Positions 32,094 to 43,774 are shown, numbered from the stretch's first letter. The stretch is 64,000 nt of DNA from Spiroplasma clarkii (GCF_002795265.1 NZ_CP024870.1:1240001-1304000); one strand, 5' to 3'. The notes: a model not told the origin generated them from the letters alone. Numbers and translations are program-made.

Positions 32094-33929
32094 TTAACTA
32101 TTTAACTCTGACCTTTGTTTTGTTAATAGTGTTAAATTATGAGTTATTAAAACTATTATTTTATCAGTATTAAAACTTTTAAACTTTTCATAAATTGCAG
32201 AGATATAATTGTTATCCAAGTTGCTGGTTGGTTCATCTAATAACACTAAATTTGCCTCCTGATAGAAAGTTTTTGCTAATAGAACTTGTTGACGTTGACC
32301 ACCACTTAGATTGGCAACTTGAAGCTGTAATAAAAAGTCTTCAATTTGTTCAACTTGTAAATTTTTTGGTAAAAAATCAATGAATGTTAAAGCTTCTAGT
32401 AGACTAGTTTGGTTAATTGCTAAACTTGTATACAAAATATTTTCAAGGACTGAACAATTAAAGAGAAGTTTATTTTGATCTAAGTAAGCCACTTTTGAGA
32501 GATAACTCGACTTGTCTAGATCTTTTATCAAAAATTGCTGGTTGACAAGTATCTGCCCAGTATCGGGTTTAACAAAATTAAGCAATAATTTAAATATTGT
32601 TGATTTTCCATAAGCATTTTGTTCATTAATTATGTATAAGTTATTCTTTTCAAATTTAAGATTTAAATCAGTTAATACTTTGGTGTTAACTTCATCTTGA
32701 TAAGTAAAACTAACATTTTTAAATTCAATGGAAGCAATTGCAGCAATAGTTTTTTCTCCAAAACTTAAATCTGCTGGTTCTTGTTTGTTTAAGTAAAAAC
32801 TTAATTTGTTAAATCCAGTGACAGCATCCAAGTAATGTGGAATAATTCTGATTGTTTGAATAATTGGAGTTAGTAAATTAATTACCACCATCAGATAAAT
32901 TGGTAAGATTAAATTTAAGAAAATATAATCATTTGGGTATAAAAATGCCACTAAAATAATAATTGAAATTTGTAAAGTCATTAAGAGCAAAATTACTACA
33001 GTCATTAACAGTGCTGATACAGAGACTGTTTTTTTATCCTCTGATGAAAGTTTAGTTTGTTGAAAATTTTGAAGCTCAAAATTTTCAGTTCCATTAGCTT
33101 TAATCAAGTTAAAATTATTTAAATGATTAACTAAATTATGGTTTTTCAAATAGGTTTTATCAATCAGTCTTCTTTTAGATTTCAAAGTATAAAAGAGCAA
33201 CAAGCCTAATGGAATAATAAACACAACACTTGCAAGCAGTAAGTAGAGAGTTAATTTTGTTTTTATGAAGAATAAATAAACTGCACTACCAATAAAAATT
33301 AGAGAAAAAGAAATTATACTTGTCACTACTTGATCAACTACTTGAGCAATTTTATTTGACTCATTGATTATTTTGAGAACCTCAAGTTGTAGATTATTTT
33401 TAGAATAGAAGTAATAATTTTGATTTAACAAATAAGTCAAACCTTGTTGACGCAAATTTAATTCATATTTTTTAGCTAGAATTGTTAAAAAATAATTTTG
33501 AAAATAATGAAAAATACAAGTAATTACAAATAAACCAACAATAACATAAATTGTACCTATCCAATTAAATTTTAAACCTAGAAAAGTTGTTTGAAAATTT
33601 AAGGAATTTGCAATCAAATCTTCTATTCCGGGACTATTTGCTTTAAAACTTGGTCCAGTGTACTGTAAGTTATTAATTCATTCTTGTTCTTCTAAAACAA
33701 CATTTAGAAAATATGAACTAAAAGATTTTTCATGTGTGCTTAATAAAATTATCTTAGCAATATTTGGGGCAAAGATTAGTTTAATCATTTCTGCTGTAAA
33801 AATTGGGATAAAGATTAGAGATAAACATGAAATTAACTGAAAAATAAACACTAAATAAATTGATTTACTTTTTAAACTGAACCACAAAAAATTATTTATT
33901 AAATTTTTACTTGTTTTAAATTTATTCAT
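32094..33929 (-). CDS. ABC exporter-like half-transporter with degenerate Walker A
   Basis: A 611-residue protein with six membrane helices in residues 15-340 and a C-terminal ATPase domain. Signature NLSGGQRQQ, Walker B LVLLDEPTSNLD and the H-loop VLITHNL are intact, but the P-loop reads NEQNAYGKST, so the first and middle glycines of GxxGxGKST are replaced by Glu and Ala while GKST is kept. ATP binding may be weakened. The start ATG at 33929 has AAGGAG 6 nt upstream. Its neighbours are lipoproteins; a peptide or lipid export role is possible but not shown. It shares little beyond the fold with the exporter at 9446-11263. Confidence 0.87.
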
Positions 33930-33975
33930 GATCACTCCTTGATTCAGTTTAAGAATTTTTAAATCTTATATTAAA

Positions 33976-33998
33976 AATCACCTGTTAGCACAGGTGAT
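33976..33998 (-). terminator. Terminator of the frameshifted lipoprotein gene
   Basis: An ATCACCTG/CAGGTGAT hairpin with a 6-nt loop and TTTTTA on the minus strand. Confidence 0.8.
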
Positions 33999-34009
33999 AG
34001 TGAATGAAA

Positions 34010-34782
34010 TTATTTAATGTCTCATTCAATGGCTTTGCTTCATTTAGAAGTAAGATTTTTAAACTTAGTTGCTTGGTCTTTAAATTGACTTAAAAAGTCA
34101 AGTTTAGTAATTCCATCTGAAACATAATTTGCAAGTGATAAATTAGCTGGTAAAGATGACACAAAATAATAGTCATTTAATTCTAATCTTCTATCTACTA
34201 TTTCTTGTGGTCAATTCTCATAATCCATAAACTTAAATGACATTGGCACAAAGTATTTCAATTCTTCTAATTCTTGATTGACATCATTGTTTTCTTCATA
34301 TGAAGCTAGTAATTCTTTATAATAACTAGTTTCAACAACTCATTCACTATAATCAACAACCATATCATCAAATTTTTCAATTTGTTCAACAAAAATTTCT
34401 TCACTTTCTGCTAGTTTAAAATCTGTAAATTTAGTATCTATTTTATTCACTAAATACTCAACAAATGAGTATTTTGAAAGAATAAACTCAGTACCTCTAA
34501 TAAGTTCAGTTTGCTCATCTTGACTTAGTTCAACATCATTATTAATAGTTATAGTGTTATCGTCATTATAAATACCTTTTCAAATGCATCTCCAAGTGCC
34601 TCACTCTTAATAAGTTCATGAAATTCATTAAGAAAATGTTCTTTAGCCAGTAAAGCTACACTTGAATATTGATCCCATGCTTTTTCTTCTTCTGATTTTT
34701 CTGTTGGACCACATGCAATTGCATTAGCACTTGTGGATGCTACTAGTCCAATTTCAGCAATAAATGTTAATAATTTTTTCAT
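34010..34782 (-). pseudogene. Frameshifted lipoprotein paralog
   Basis: The first 77 codons (MKKLLTFIAEIGLVASTS, lipobox AIAC|G) run in one frame and stop at TAA 34549. Aligned with the intact paralog just upstream (34996-35775), four bases are missing: GTCTTTGAATATAATGA there, GTATTTATAATGA here (near 34571). After the deletion the homologous reading resumes in another frame (YNDDNTITINNDVEL... to SKWSKAIEWDIK) and ends at TAA 34010-34012, where a terminator follows. So this was a protein of about 259 residues, now truncated. A sequencing error is the alternative. The short product might still be lipidated. Confidence 0.8.
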
Positions 34783-34950
34783 ATATTTTCTCCTGTTTCC
34801 TTTTTTATTATAATAATTTCGTTAGTTTTCAAGATAATTTAATTTTTTTCTAATATTTTTATATAATTAATAGTTGTCTTAAAACAACTATATTATATTT
34901 GGTTTAAAACCTATAATTATTAGGTTTTAATAGATACACTAAACATTCAT

Positions 34951-34978
34951 AAAAAATCACTTGTGCTAACAAGTGATT
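34951..34978 (-). terminator. Terminator of the intact paralog
   Basis: A 10-bp stem AATCACTTGT/ACAAGTGATT, 4-nt loop, T6 on the minus strand. It resembles the terminator of the neighbouring pseudogene, as expected of a duplication. Confidence 0.82.
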
Positions 34979-34995
34979 AATTGGTGAAATTTTTA

Positions 34996-35775
34996 CTATA
35001 AACGTCATGCAAAGGTTCCTCTTCATTTAGAAGTAAGATCCTTAAAATTGGCTGCTTCATCTCTAAGTGAACTTAAAAAGTCAAGTTTAGTAATTCCATC
35101 TGAAATTACATACACATAGGCTAAATTTATTGGCATAGTAAGTACCAAATAGTTATCATTTAGCTGAAGTTTTTTATCCTTTATTTCTTGTGGTCAATCT
35201 GAGTTATTTATAAAATCAAATGACAATGGATCAAAATCATCTAGTTCACTTAATTTAACATAAATTTCTGAATCATCCCCATTCCCAATTTGATTTTGAA
35301 GACTTTTATAATAATCAGTGTTTTTAACTCAATCACTATGATTTGAAAGTTCTTCAGAAAACATTTTTCCTTGATTGCTAAAAGTTTGTTTGTCTTCTGC
35401 GATTTTATAGTCTGTAAATTTAGTCTTTACTCTATTTAATAAATACTTGGCAAATGTTTGTTTAGAGAGAACAAATTTAGCTCCATCTGTCAACTCAACT
35501 TTTTCAACAGTATCTAAATTAGCATTATTGTTAACATTAAGTTTCCCAGTCTCATCATTATATTCAAAGACTTTTTGAAAAGCATTGCTTAAAGTTTCAC
35601 TTTTAACAAAACTCTCCATTTCAGTTATCACTTTATCTTTAAATAACATAGCTATGCTAGAGTATTTTTCTCATTCTTTTTCTTCTTCTGTCAATTTATC
35701 ACCACAAGCAATGACATTAGTGCTTGTGGAAGCTACAAAACCAGTTGCAGCAAAAAATGCTAGTAATTTTTTCAT
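34996..35775 (-). CDS. Lipoprotein of unknown function (intact tandem paralog)
   Basis: A 259-residue lipoprotein, signal MKKLLAFFAATGFVASTS, lipobox VIAC|G. Mature part acidic and rich in Lys, Asp and aromatic residues, with conserved ends such as DGITKLDFLSSLRDEAANF and DLTSKW shared with the frameshifted copy downstream. No domain recognised. AGGAGAAAG precedes the start. The two copies are tandem duplicates, each with its own terminator. Confidence 0.86.
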
Positions 35776-35951
35776 ATCTTTCTCCTACTTTCAATTAAAT
35801 TATAATAAGTTTTTCGTGTTATATCAAGAGAGATTATTAATAATCCTAGTATTTTCATTAAATTGCTAAATTGCTTTGAGTAATTGTGCTTTATTTGACC
35901 TTTAAAGGTGAAATTTATAATGTTAGCTTCAAAAGTATAATACTTTCAATT

Positions 35952-35983
35952 AAAAAAAATGACCCAACTAGTGTGGGTCATTT
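35952..35983 (-). terminator. Terminator overlapping the typA stop codon
   Basis: A 10-bp stem AAATGACCCA/TGGGTCATTT; the TAG stop of typA lies in the loop, and a T8 run follows on the minus strand. Confidence 0.82.
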
Positions 35984-37791
35984 CTGTGTTGTTTTCTTTC
36001 ATTTGTACTTAATCATTTTTTTCTTAAACGAACATCATCAGGTGTAACCTCAACCAGTTCATCTCACTCAATAAATTCTAGGGCTTCTTCTAAAGTGAAT
36101 TTTCTTGGTGGAGTTAACTTAACTGAATCATCACTTCCTGAGGCACGAGTATTTGTAAGTTTTTTACCAGTAGTTGGGTTCACTTCTAAGTCGTTATCTC
36201 TTGAATGTAACCCCACAATCATTCCATCATACACATTAACTTGAGGGCCAACAAACAAAATTCCTCTTTCTTCAAGGTTATTTAAAGCATAAGGTAAGGT
36301 AACTCCATTTGCCATAGAAATTAAAACTCCATTGATACGACCATCAATTTTACCTTTATAGTCTTCATAACCTAATAGAGATTTAACCATAACCCCTTCA
36401 CCTCTAGTGTCATTGATAAACTCTGATTTAAAACCAATTAAACCTCTTGTGGGCACAATGTAAGTTACTTTATCTCTAACTCCATCACTGTGCATATCTG
36501 TCATGATTCCTTTTCTTAAATTTAGTTTGTTAATTACTGTTCCAGCATATTCAGAAGGAACATCAACAATGACTTTTTCCATTGGTTCTAATTTGTTGCC
36601 TTTTTCATCAACTTTAAAGACAACTTCTGGACGAGAAATTCCTAATTCAAACCCCTCTCTTCTCATTGTTTCAATTAAAACTGAAAGGTGTAACTCACCA
36701 CGACCTAAAACTTTAAAACCATCAGCAGATGAATCTGTTAGTGCTTCCACTTTTAAACCAACATTTACTTCTAGTTCTTTATCTAAGCGCTCTTTGATAT
36801 TTCGAGTAGTAACATATTTACCAACTTTACCTGCAAATGGTGAAGTGTTTACTAAGAAGTTCATACTCATGGTTGGTTCTTCAATAATGATTGGTGGTAA
36901 GGGTTGTACATTATTTGGATCACAAACTGTATCACCAATTGTTAAATCACTAATTCCTGAAATAACCACAATTTCACCAGCTTGTGCTTCTTTAACTGCG
37001 ACTCGTTTTAAACCTTGATAAATAAACAACCCTGAGATTTTTCCTCTAGTGACTGTTCCATCATTTTTTGAAATTGCTACTTGTTGACCATCTTTTAAAA
37101 CACCTTTAAATAATCTTCCAATTCCTAGTCTCCCAATAAATGAATCATAGGCTAGTGAAGAAATTTGCAACTGAGTTGGTTCTGCCACTAACTCTAATGG
37201 GTAATTACCTACTTGTTTGATAATTGTTTCAAACAATGGTGCTAAATCATTGCTAGGTTCAGTCATTGAATATTGAACTTTTCCTTCTCTAGCAGTCCCA
37301 AATAAAGTGGGGAACTCTAATTGTTGGTCGTTGGCATCTAGTTCCATAAATAGTTCTAAAACTTCATCAACAACATCAAGTGCTCTTTGATCTTTTTTAT
37401 CAATTTTATTAATTAATAAAATTGGTTTTAAACCAAGTTCTAAGGCTTTTGACAAAACAAAACGAGTCTGGGGCATTGGTCCTTCAGCTGAATCAACAAG
37501 TAAAATAACTGTGTCAACAGTTTTCATAATTCTTTCCACTTCACTTGAAAAATCAGCATGGCCTGGGGTATCTACAATATTAATTTTGTATTCCCCATAC
37601 TCAATAGCACAGTTTTTTGAGTAAATTGTGATTCCACGTTCTCTTTCTTGGTCATTACTATCCATGACTTGTTCTTTTACTTCTTCATTTGCTCTAAATA
37701 CTCCAGATTGACCTAAAAAAGCATCAACCAATGTTGATTTACCTGCATCAACATGGGCAATTACAGCAATATTTATAATTTTTCTATTCAT
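35968..37791 (-). CDS. typA: Translational GTPase TypA/BipA
   Basis: A 607-residue ribosome-associated GTPase. G1 is AHVDAGKST (usual AHVDHGKTT), then RGITI, DTPGHADF (G3) and NKIDKKD (G4), followed by EF-G-like domains and the BipA C-terminal domain with RGLIGFKSEFINDTRGEG. The last 30 residues are reached through TGA-Trp codons (EFIEWDELVEV). It assists ribosome assembly and translation under stress. Start ATG follows AGGAGAAG. It is the last gene before the lipoproteins and is separated by 128 bp from the hypothetical gene run upstream. Confidence 0.95.
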
Positions 37792-37919
37792 AAGTTACTT
37801 CTCCTAAAAATTTGATAACAAAAAAATCATACCAAATTTTAATACTAAAAGATACAAAAAAATGCTAATGATTAAATATATCTTTGTTTTTTGCAGCTTT
37901 GCAAATATTTTTAAAATAA

Positions 37920-38384
37920 TTATTGATCATATGAGTTGGTGATTTGTTCTGCCATTTTGATATCGGCAAATAATTGTCTAATAATCAATAAAGTGGCATC
38001 ACTAGTGGTGGTTGAGACTGAGTGCATCGACTCCAAGCTTTGAGCTGTTAAAAATTCTAAGAATAACTCTCTTTCAAAGTTTTTTGGTAAATTTTTAAAT
38101 AAGACTTTAATGTAATACAAAAACAATAAAGTTGCTACTTTTTCATACTTTTCTTCAACTTCATCAATTAACTCAGCTTGATACTTCATAATTTGGGGTG
38201 CTAATTTGGCAAAAATCCCCACAATATCTACAAAACTAAGGGGTTTGTATAAGTCATAATCTGCATTAATTAACTTAAAACCTTGATTAGTTTCACAATT
38301 ATCTAAGTAATTTTGAAATAAAACTAAAAAATTGTTTTTATCTAATGCACAACAAAATGGATAATCTTGGTAATTATGAGTCAT
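37920..38384 (-). CDS. Conserved hypothetical protein, J-domain operon member
   Basis: A 154-residue soluble protein, mostly helical by composition (MTHNYQDYPFCCALDKNN...), with no signal, no membrane segment and no motif I recognise. ATG 38384 with GGGTGAAAAG is preferred over an in-frame GTG at 38396. It lies 18 bp after the 274-residue gene and is the last of a seven-gene run on this strand. Its job is unknown; position suggests it works with the J-domain protein and metallopeptidase. Confidence 0.72.
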   Translation of the reverse strand: MTHNYQDYPFCCALDKNNFLVLFQNYLDNCETNQGFKLINADYDLYKPLSFVDIVGIFAKLAPQIMKYQAELIDEVEEKYEKVATLLFLYYIKVLFKNLPKNFERELFLEFLTAQSLESMHSVSTTTSDATLLIIRQLFADIKMAEQITNSYDQ

Positions 38385-38402
38385 CTTTTCACCCACTATC
38401 TC

Positions 38403-39227
38403 TTAATTTTTTAGTGTTTTATAATAAATATCTTCACCTTCTGAACCAACAACTTGAGCTTCTGCCACACGGGCATCATTTTCTTCTGAAATTGGTTTAT
38501 CAATGATTCTACCAAAGTACCCTTCAGCTTCTTCACAGGCCAGAATCTTTTCATACAATAATAAGCCAAAATAGTAAGTCGTTGAAAAACTAATGGCTAA
38601 ATTGTAGAGTAAAACTTCACTTTCTGAAGTAAATTTTCCTAGGTTATCGGGATCTTCTTCTAAAGTCTCTAATAAATCACTGATCATTTCATTAATTAAG
38701 TAAAAATGATCAATAACTAGGTTAAAATCTTTGCTTGGTAAGTATTCCCCAATGGTTTTTAAAATATTATTAATGCTAGTTTTGTATTTTTGAGGTATTT
38801 TTAATGATTTTTGTTCTTCACGAAAACTAACCCCAACACTCTTAAAAAATGACATGGCACTGCTTCTAATAATGCCCATTTGTGATCAAGGTGATTCAAT
38901 TGGGAGCTCATTAAACATTTGAAAAGTATTATATATTCTTTTAAAATTTGAAAAAACATCACAAAGTGCTGATAATCTTAGAGTAAAAGTGATTTCATCT
39001 CTTTCGGTTTCTTCTTCAAAAAGACAACCATCAGCAAATAAATCATCTAAAAAACCTTGAAATTCATCAATATCTCTTGAAGCAAACCAGTTGTTTTGAA
39101 CATCTTTTAGAAACTTAAATGAAGTGCCAAAAAATGAAAGAATAATGAAAATTTCATTGGTAATTATTTCTTTGAGAATTTGTCCATATTCTTCAAATTC
39201 TTTTTTTGTTTTTAAGACTTTTTTCAT
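38403..39227 (-). CDS. Conserved hypothetical protein, J-domain operon member
   Basis: A 274-residue soluble, helix-rich protein. A TGA-Trp in PIESPWSQMGI joins what a standard code would split into two ORFs. It begins MKKVLKTKKEFEEYGQ and has no signal peptide or catalytic motif that I can identify. AAGGAG lies 9 nt before the ATG. It starts 16 bp after the J-domain gene and ends 18 bp before the next gene, so the three are one transcription unit. Confidence 0.75.
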
Positions 39228-39243
39228 TTAATGTTCTCCTTTT

Positions 39244-40206
39244 CTATCCATTATTTTCAAGAATGTATTTTTCCACAACATTTTTGTAAACATTAATTTT
39301 TTTCATTTCAATTGCTGCACTTGGTTCTGGATTAACATCTGGGTGGTATTTTTTGGCAAACTTTCGATAGACTTTTTTAAAATTATCTAAAGTTGACAAT
39401 TTTGAAATTTCAAAATAGTCAAAAGCATCATCAATTTCATCATTTAAAACCATTGTTTTAGTTTTTTCAAAGAAATCATCATAATCATTGGTGGTGTTAT
39501 AGTGGTACTCTTGACTACTAGAACTACCCCCATAGGTTTCTTCAAATCTTATTGTTTCAGTGGTTAGTTCAATCACTTGATCTAACATTTTACTTCAGTG
39601 AAAGGTAAATTCATCACCAACATCAATCATTTCTTCAATTAATAAATGATTTTTATAAGGGATTACCTCTGTTTTGTTGCATAATAAGAGGTTTTTTTCA
39701 ACAATACCTTCAATGGCATCTGTACAAGTTCTTTGCATCACATCATAAATTCGATAAACTGGGATTAATTGTTTTTGAACTGCAGAGAATGTGTAATTCA
39801 TAACCTTTCAAAACTTTTCAGTTGTAAAATAACAAAATTTAACAACACTAGCTACAATTAATGTTGCTGTAAAGTTACCAACTACTGGTAATAGGTTTTG
39901 ATAAAGTCCTTTAAAATCACTAGCACAAGGGTAAGCAAAAAAAGTCTCTCTAAAACTTGGTCTTGCAAATTGTCACTCAAAACCATGAGCATAATCTTCA
40001 GGTAGATCTTGAAAACGAGTAAGTTCTTCAATAGCATCATTGTACTTATCAATGATTTGGACGAGATTATTTACATCTCAAAAACTTTCAGTTTCAAAAG
40101 AACGTTCCCATAAGATAAAACTGGTTACTCCATCTGAATAGTCAAAGATGCTTTTTTTGATATTTTGCTCTTTTTTTAGTTTTTTAAATTCTTTTTTTCA
40201 TCCCAT
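39244..40206 (-). CDS. J-domain (DnaJ-like) protein with C-terminal J domain
   Basis: A 320-residue protein. The first 260 residues are novel to me and include one moderately hydrophobic stretch near residue 105 (LLPVVGNFTATLIVASVV); the last 55 form a J domain with YFEISKLSTLDNFKKVYRKF and the diagnostic HPD in KKYHPDVNPEP. J domains stimulate DnaK (Hsp70), so this would bring DnaK to a specific client. It lacks the Gly/Phe and zinc-finger regions of true DnaJ and has its J domain at the wrong end, so it is a specialised co-chaperone. The start ATG (MGWKKEFKK) follows AGGAG, with TGA-Trp as third codon. Confidence 0.82.
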
Positions 40207-40242
40207 TATATTAAACTCCTACAATAATTATACTTCATCCAA

Positions 40243-40908
40243 CTAGACTTTTAATAATTCGTTATAAGTTTTATACTTTGGACAAAATTTTAAAACATAG
40301 TATTTAAAGTCTTTTGAATGATTGGGGTAAACTAAGTGGGCTAGCTCATGAATTATTACTGAATCTAGACACTCAATTGGATAGTGTAGTAAACGGATGT
40401 TTAATACAATTTTACTCTTTTGAGGGTAGCAAACACCTCATTTTCTTTTCATTTCTTTAATTGAAAGGTTTTTAAAGTCTAATTGCATAATTGCTTTTCA
40501 GTGATCAACACGTTTTTTGAATTCACCACTATATAATAATGCTAGTTTTTTATACATATGTTTAACAGTGTCCTCAAGTTCAGGATAAAGTTTGAAAACT
40601 AGGTCATTTTTGCTTTCAACTGCATCAGTGAATTTGACTGCAACTTCTTTGTCAAAAATCTTAACAAACCCTGGATTGCCAATTGCAAATTTAATATATT
40701 GCTTTCTTAAATTCAACATTTTGATGAACTTTTCAATATATTTATAGATAAATAATTCAATTTCTCACTCACTTGAGTGACTTGGAGCAGAGACTTCAAT
40801 TTTATCATTATCATTTCTAATTCTAAATGACCTTTGATTATCTCTTAATGTTAAATTATATTCAACTGTTTCACCTTTATAGCTCAATTTCTTCTTGAAC
40901 TTTTGCAT
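40243..40908 (-). CDS. YgjP-type zinc metallopeptidase (SprT-like/DUF45)
   Basis: A 221-residue protein of the YgjP/WLM-like metallopeptidase family. The zinc site HELAHLVYPNHSKDF near residue 185 gives HExxH plus the third His in NHS, preceded by MKRKWGVCYPQKSKIVLNIRL, the typical KxRWGSC-like segment (usual SC, here VCY). Family members are presumed peptidases with poorly known targets. AAAGGAG precedes the start. The first 32 bases overlap the 3' end of the upstream membrane protein gene, so the two are translationally coupled. Confidence 0.85.
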
Positions 40909-41791
40909 TATTTTTTACTCCTTTTACTTTTTTTGCTTTTTTTGGTTTCTCTACCTTTTTACTTCGCTCTTCTAAAGCCTTAATGCGGTTTTCTCTTTGT
41001 TTTTCTTTTGCTTCTTTTTTTATAGCTTTTAATTCAGCATTAACATCTCTTGCTGAATTTTCCCCAAAAACAATTCTTCCTTCAACAACACTATCAACTA
41101 GTGAGTTGACAGCTGGTTTTTCAGAGAAAAAATCTAGAAAATCAAGTCTTTTTTTCTTTAATAAAATAACTTCAACAATTGTAAAACATCCAAAAACAAC
41201 TCAACCACCCAGAGCAATTTGATAAACTATTAGTCAATTTGATCAAGGTTTAAAGGTTTGTTGTAAGGCAACTCAGTATTGATATTTTGGGTAAATGACT
41301 CCATTTAATTCTGATTCAGGTCCAGTGGGAAACCACTGAGATGTGTATCACAACAATCACAAAACTCCAATAAAAAATAGCGGGCAGATAAATTGAGAGA
41401 CAACAACTTTAATTCTTTCATGATAAAGGGTTTTTGAAAAATATGGGAGTAGTCCAGTAAAGGTTGAAACTAAAAAAACTACAATTCAAATTATGGGAGC
41501 AATAATTTTTCTTGCCAATTCTACATCACCAACAACATTATCAAAATTTATTTCTCCACCTGCAATTACTTGCCCAGAAAAAACTGAGGCAATGGCATAA
41601 CCAGTAAAGTTTTTCATTCCATCATCATAAAAGTATGATATAGCCATAAAAATTGGTGCTAAAATTCAAAAGAAAATCATTGCCATTCTTAAAAGAATGA
41701 TAAAAATTTTAGTTGCCGGATTAGTAGTTTGAAAATTTCAAAAATTGATTCTTTTTTTCTTAGCTAACTTTTGTTTTTTTTCCTTTGTCAT
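40877..41791 (-). CDS. Multi-pass membrane protein, J-domain operon member
   Basis: A 304-residue protein with about five hydrophobic segments and a long, strongly basic, helical C-terminal tail (KKEAKEKQRENRIKALEERSKKV...). It is unusually rich in Trp coded by TGA, which hides it from standard-code translation. Not recognised as a known family. The start ATG has GGTGG close upstream. It overlaps the YgjP gene by 32 bp. The tail could bind nucleic acid or an acidic partner at the membrane (inference). Confidence 0.7.
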
Positions 41792-41852
41792 AGTCCACCT
41801 CTAACTTACTTGATTTTACCATTTTATAAAAAAATTTAGTAGAAACTAAATT

Positions 41853-42656
41853 TTAATGAGAATCCCAATCATCAAATTCGCGTTTGGAAAGAAAGTCCTT
41901 ATCATCAGACTTACGAGATAATGAGGTTTCATGAATACTTTCATAATCTAAATTATTTACTAAACCCCCATTGGTTTCAACTTGACCTAATGCCTCAGGT
42001 TTTTTCTCAATTTCAGCTAAAGATACCGGCACAATTTTATTGTTGTCAATGTCATCATCTGTAATTTTACCAATTTTAATACCACTTAAAGTACCAGTTT
42101 TTTCAATTTCATCAATTGCTTCTTCAAAACTTTTACTCAAACCAGATTGCATATTCTGAATTCTTGTTCTCAATTCAGTTGGATCACTTGTAGCAGAACC
42201 CATAGCTATGTCTGAAACTGGACTATTTACAACTGCATTAGCAGTGTTGTAAACTTGGTTGTTAATAACTTTTGCTTTAATGACGGCAGCACTAACTGTG
42301 ACACCGAGATCTCCACCCAATAAGGTAACAATTGAGATAATTATTGGCAATTGTGTTAGTCCTGTTTTAAAAATAACTAATGGCACTAAAAATAATAATA
42401 GAACTGAGAATGAAACATTAAATATTGTAGTAATTTTTTTAACTTGCTCATTTTTATTCAGTGACAAAAGCACAAAAATGAAATTAAGTACTTGGAAACC
42501 AATAATTGCTCAAACAATTATTGGAACAAGTGCAATTTCTTTAAGAAACACGACCTGTAGACTATCAATTCAGCTAATATAAACAAATGGTAACATAACC
42601 ACAATTGCTACTGTTAATATAAATCCGATTGCTATTTTTCAAATTTTAAACCCCAT
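41853..42656 (-). CDS. Membrane protein with acidic cytoplasmic tail, J-domain operon member
   Basis: A 267-residue protein: four hydrophobic segments in the first 115 residues (MGFKIWKIAIGFILTVAIVV...), then a hydrophilic acidic tail with DDDIDNNK and RKSDDKDFLSKREFDDWDSH. No family recognised. GGGGGCG lies upstream of the ATG, and a TATAAT box stands about 40 bp up, so an internal promoter is possible. It lies 61 bp before the next membrane gene in the run. Confidence 0.7.
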
Positions 42657-42813
42657 ATTTACGCCCCCAATTTCTGTATACTTTATATAATTATATCTTT
42701 TTTTACATCTAAATTTATAGATTTATCAAAAATCAGTTGGTAAACTCAAAACTGGTAAAATATAGGGTGATAAAAGAAATTAAGTTGAGAGTTGTTAAAA
42801 ATTCAGGTTTTGA

Positions 42814-43677
42814 TTAATTTTGGTTTCATTCAAGTACATGAATTATATCTTTAATGTTTTCTCCCATTTTTTCCATAATTTTTGGGGGAGTTTTGTTTGG
42901 ATCAAAGCGAACACCAAACCCAAAACTATTTAATGACTTAGAAGAATCAAGAATTCTTTCTTCTTCATTGCCTCCAACTTCTTTTATGGCAACAACAACT
43001 TTAATTCTAACTGCATCCAGTAAATCTTCAAGGCCAAGTTGTCCAATAAATGGACCTGGATAAAATCCACTTGAACAAATTAAAAGCAATATATTTAAAG
43101 AAATCAAAATTGTAAGTAAAACTATCCAAAAAAAGTTAAACTTTTTCCCAACTCATTTTACATAATAGTTATAGGTTTTTTCTTGGTATTTAATGGTGTA
43201 GCTATCTTTTTGTGAAAGTTGCCCTCTAAAATAGGTTTCCTTAGAATTTAACTCTGAAGAAATAAACTCAGGTTCTACTCCTTGATGCTCTTCTTTTAAG
43301 ATTTGGTTGTAGATTTCTACATAGTTAATTTCATTTAATTTTTGTTTTAATTCTTGATCGGTTAATGGAACTCCAATTGCTGGGGTAACTAGAAAAATTA
43401 TTAGTGTTACTCATAACGATAATCAAAGAACTACACAAATTGATATTACTATAATTATAAATACTACATCCACTGTACTTAAGGGTGTATTTTCAGGGTT
43501 TCAATTAATATTTAACAAAAATGGCATTGCAATAATTATTCCAATTGTAACACAAGCAAATATTGCCATTTGCAAACAGCGATTCCATCGATAATACCCC
43601 TTTTTATTTTTTTTACTTAATGCAGTAATAGCTGTCCAATCAGCATTCTCATTAAACATTTTTTCAGTAAATTCCAT
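42814..43677 (-). CDS. Membrane protein of unknown function, first gene of the run
   Basis: A 287-residue protein with two membrane segments in residues 35-110, a hydrophilic stretch to about 190, a third segment near 195-215 (FFWIVLLTILISLNILLLI), and a soluble end. GAGGAG lies 9 nt before the ATG (MEFTEKMFNENADW). No family recognised. It starts the run of co-directional genes ending at 37920, though the 157-bp gap to the next gene may contain a second promoter. Confidence 0.7.
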
Positions 43678-43753
43678 AAACTAAGTCTCCTCTAATAAAT
43701 TCATATAAAACAAGTGATATTTTAGTATCTGAACTAGATTTCCAATAATTAAA

Positions 43754-43774
43754 GCAAAAAAAGGTATAACCTTT
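43754..43774 (-). terminator. Probable terminator downstream of the lone ABC ATPase
   Basis: A short AAAGGT/ACCTTT hairpin with T-run on the minus strand, about 100 bp after the stop codon. Confidence 0.5.

Noticed and set aside
36503-37018. 171-codon plus-strand ORF
   Set aside because: It lies entirely antisense to typA, a strongly conserved gene, and has no start signals.
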